5,455 nucleotides of DNA from an uncultured Collinsella sp. (GTDB lineage Bacteria; Actinomycetota; Coriobacteriia; Coriobacteriales; Coriobacteriaceae). The notes beneath the pieces were generated by a model that was not told where the DNA came from, searched no databases, and saw only the letters and a program-made list of their open reading frames with translations. The position numbers and the translations under genes are program-made. Shown piece after piece: positions 5,163 through 5,455 of this stretch (within the stretch, counting starts at the first letter, position 1; the number at the start of each line of letters is the position of its first letter). Location: assembly GCA_938023085.1 (NCBI GenBank), contig CALHDP010000125.1:1-5455 (forward strand). Direction: 5' to 3'.

Positions 5163-5203
5163 AAAACCACCACAAAGGGGACAGGCACCTTTGTGGTGGT
5201 TTT
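5163..5203 (-). repeat. Palindromic repeat copy 3, probable terminator of the B3/4-domain gene
   Basis: Perfect 16-bp inverted repeat: 5163-5178 pairs with 5188-5203 around loop GGACAGGCA, the same loop and orientation as copy 1. On the minus strand it begins 28 bases past the stop codon of the partial gene and runs into TTTTTATG, the best U tract of the three copies. Its plus-strand flank TTGACCGG is shared with copy 2. Confidence 0.78.
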
Positions 5204-5231
5204 GACCGGCGAACATGATCCGCAGGCGTCG

Positions 5232-5455
5232 CTACAGCTCCACGCAGGGATTGTCGCGGGTCACAAGCGTCTTAACGACAACCGTCGCTCCCAGATAGCG
5301 CTCGAGCAGCTCGGCTAAGCGATCGATCGCGGCCTGGCAATCCCCCATCCGCTCGGGCTCCACGCACTCAATCGCCAGGAACGCATCGGCCGAATCATCG
5401 GACAGCGCCGTGCGAACGCCGTCGCGCCAGTTCCAGCAGCGGCACACAGCGCCCG
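5232..5455 (-). CDS. B3/4-domain protein (PheRS beta-like), C-terminal end, partial
   Basis: Only the last 73 or so codons are in the window; the frame is open to base 5455 on the minus strand, so the true start lies outside. A GTG at 5447 is an internal codon, not a start. The visible part begins GAVCRCWNWRDG and continues through a TALSDDSADAFLAIE stretch to an amphipathic helix and a short final strand ending in PCVEL. The CRCWNWR motif followed by a helix and a last strand resembles the C-terminus of stand-alone proteins related to the B3/B4 domain of the PheRS beta subunit. Such proteins are proposed to act in RNA or amino-acid recognition or editing, but their role is not settled. The stop is TAG at 5232-5234, followed by palindrome copy 3. 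The assignment rests on one remembered motif and a short tail, so it is moderate. Confidence 0.65.
   Translation of the reverse strand, partial: GAVCRCWNWRDGVRTALSDDSADAFLAIECVEPERMGDCQAAIDRLAELLERYLGATVVVKTLVTRDNPCVEL

Noticed and set aside
4585..5163. 192-codon plus-strand frame opposite marR
   Set aside because: Antisense shadow of marR. It has no ribosome binding site and ends within the marR upstream region.
5013..5216. Reading frames with a zinc-ribbon-like HHKGACPLCGGF stretch (also at 3322-3708 as HHKGTCPLCGGF)
   Set aside because: The CPLCGG segment is only a translation of the palindromic repeat, seen twice in unrelated frames. The rest overlaps real genes antisense and has no ribosome binding site.

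Overview
The window looks like chromosomal DNA of a GC-rich Gram-positive bacterium of the class Coriobacteriia, most likely Collinsella or a close relative. This is an inference from codon bias toward G/C third positions, the gene set, and an intergenic palindrome with CCACCACAAAGG arms that I associate with Collinsella genomes. No ribosomal or marker gene here proves the taxon. The content is mostly housekeeping; I see no phage, transposase, CRISPR array or defence cassette.

Layout, left to right. Positions 1-227 hold a promoter and a structured RNA whose closing helix and 3' hairpin resemble 6S RNA. Two plus-strand genes follow: a TagO/WecA-type polyprenyl-phosphate HexNAc-1-phosphate transferase (433-1632) and tryptophanyl-tRNA synthetase (1792-2841). 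A very C-rich, G-poor stretch separates them and could serve Rho. trpS ends at a canonical terminator with a UACG loop. Next comes a convergent intergenic region of about 390 bases with a long perfect hairpin but no convincing gene.

All remaining genes are on the minus strand. In transcription order they are: the C-terminal end of a B3/4-domain (PheRS beta-like) protein that runs in from beyond base 5455, a MarR-family regulator (5058-4609), a DegV/FakB-type fatty-acid-binding protein (4489-3635), and a short MGMT-family alkyltransferase that keeps its PCHR cysteine (3555-3235).

The main structural signal is a near-identical palindrome present three times within about 2 kb (3180-3216, 3585-3623, 5163-5203). 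One copy lies just downstream of the B3/4 gene, one downstream of degV and one downstream of the MGMT gene. The copies therefore bracket marR-degV as one probable transcription unit and the MGMT gene as another. They look like dispersed bidirectional terminators or REP-like elements. The middle copy has its loop in the opposite orientation although its flanking tail matches that of the third copy.

Functionally, the genes cover cell-envelope polymer initiation (TagO), translation (TrpRS), lipid handling (DegV) with a possible local regulator (MarR), and DNA alkylation repair or sensing (MGMT). Nothing in the sequence shows that the left and right halves work together.
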